Below, in pieces: positions 5,149-5,223 of a stretch of 5,223 nucleotides of DNA. Origin of the DNA: CAYMJO01 sp964391305 (lineage in GTDB: Bacteria; Patescibacteriota; CALEFQ01); assembly GCA_964391305.1 (NCBI GenBank), contig CAYMJO010000054.1, positions 1-5,223 on the forward strand, read 5' to 3'. Under the pieces are notes generated by a model that saw only the letters and a program-made list of their open reading frames with translations, searched no databases and was not told the DNA's origin. Each line of letters starts with the position of its first letter. The stretch's first letter is position 1. The position numbers were made by a program, and so were the translations under genes.

Positions 5149-5223
5149 GATATTAAGGGCATTTAAGATATGGTAATTAGTGTGAAACGTAACCAAAATA
5201 GATAGATAGTAAGAAAGAGTTTA
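5149..5223. other. Intergenic end of window, nothing recognised
   Basis: These 75 bases after the frr stop hold no convincing gene, terminator or promoter. Visible are an imperfect AT-rich inverted repeat (ATATTAA at 5150-5156 with TTA plus ATAT at 5163-5171, two bases bulged) and three copies of ATAG at 5198-5209. The only ATG reading frame, at 5170, closes after 11 codons. Confidence 0.5.

Noticed and set aside
22..5166. Similarity of TTAAGGG-ATT stretches at both window ends (22-33 and 5153-5166)
   Set aside because: The match is short and AT-rich with an indel, and is well within chance expectation.
5170..5205. Start of a further gene after frr
   Set aside because: The ATG frame at 5170 closes after 11 codons and no ribosome-binding or promoter signal supports it.

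Overview
The window looks like chromosomal DNA of a candidate-phyla-radiation (Patescibacteria, Parcubacteria-like) bacterium. This is an inference from three things: the style of the MreB and ribosome recycling factor proteins, compact and slightly reduced proteins (a delta' clamp-loader subunit without its zinc module, a 182-residue recycling factor), and moderately AT-rich DNA with no recognisable Shine-Dalgarno sequence before any gene. No database search was possible, so the phylum is a best guess. I see no mobile element, CRISPR array, tRNA or rRNA.

Layout: five genes, all on the + strand. Bases 1-115 hold the end of an upstream intergenic region with a weak hairpin. 116-1138 is mreB (actin-like cell-shape protein). 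1139-1268 is a spacer with a short repeat, a 10-base palindrome, an 11-base-pair inverted repeat and a plausible promoter. 1269-2363 is a GT4-family glycosyltransferase. 2364-2468 is a second spacer with a related copy of the repeat and the best promoter in the window. 2469-3389 is holB (clamp-loader delta'). 3477-4577 is a predicted lipoprotein with seven Asp-box/BNR-type beta-propeller repeats. 4600-5148 is frr (ribosome recycling factor). Bases 5149-5223 hold nothing I recognise.

The genes cover cell shape (mreB), probable envelope glycosylation (glycosyltransferase), replication (holB), a surface or periplasmic propeller protein, and translation (frr). They look like a co-directional housekeeping stretch rather than one dedicated pathway. 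Only the lipoprotein and frr (22-base gap) are close enough to suggest co-transcription. The glycosyltransferase and holB each seem to have their own promoter, placed so that the transcript would begin at or beside the ATG (leaderless mRNA).

I did not find a convincing new multi-gene system. The points most worth a second look are the related post-stop repeats in two successive spacers, the leaderless promoter geometry combined with absence of Shine-Dalgarno sites, the stripped-down delta' subunit, and the lipoprotein propeller that appears to close by pairing its N- and C-terminal half-repeats.
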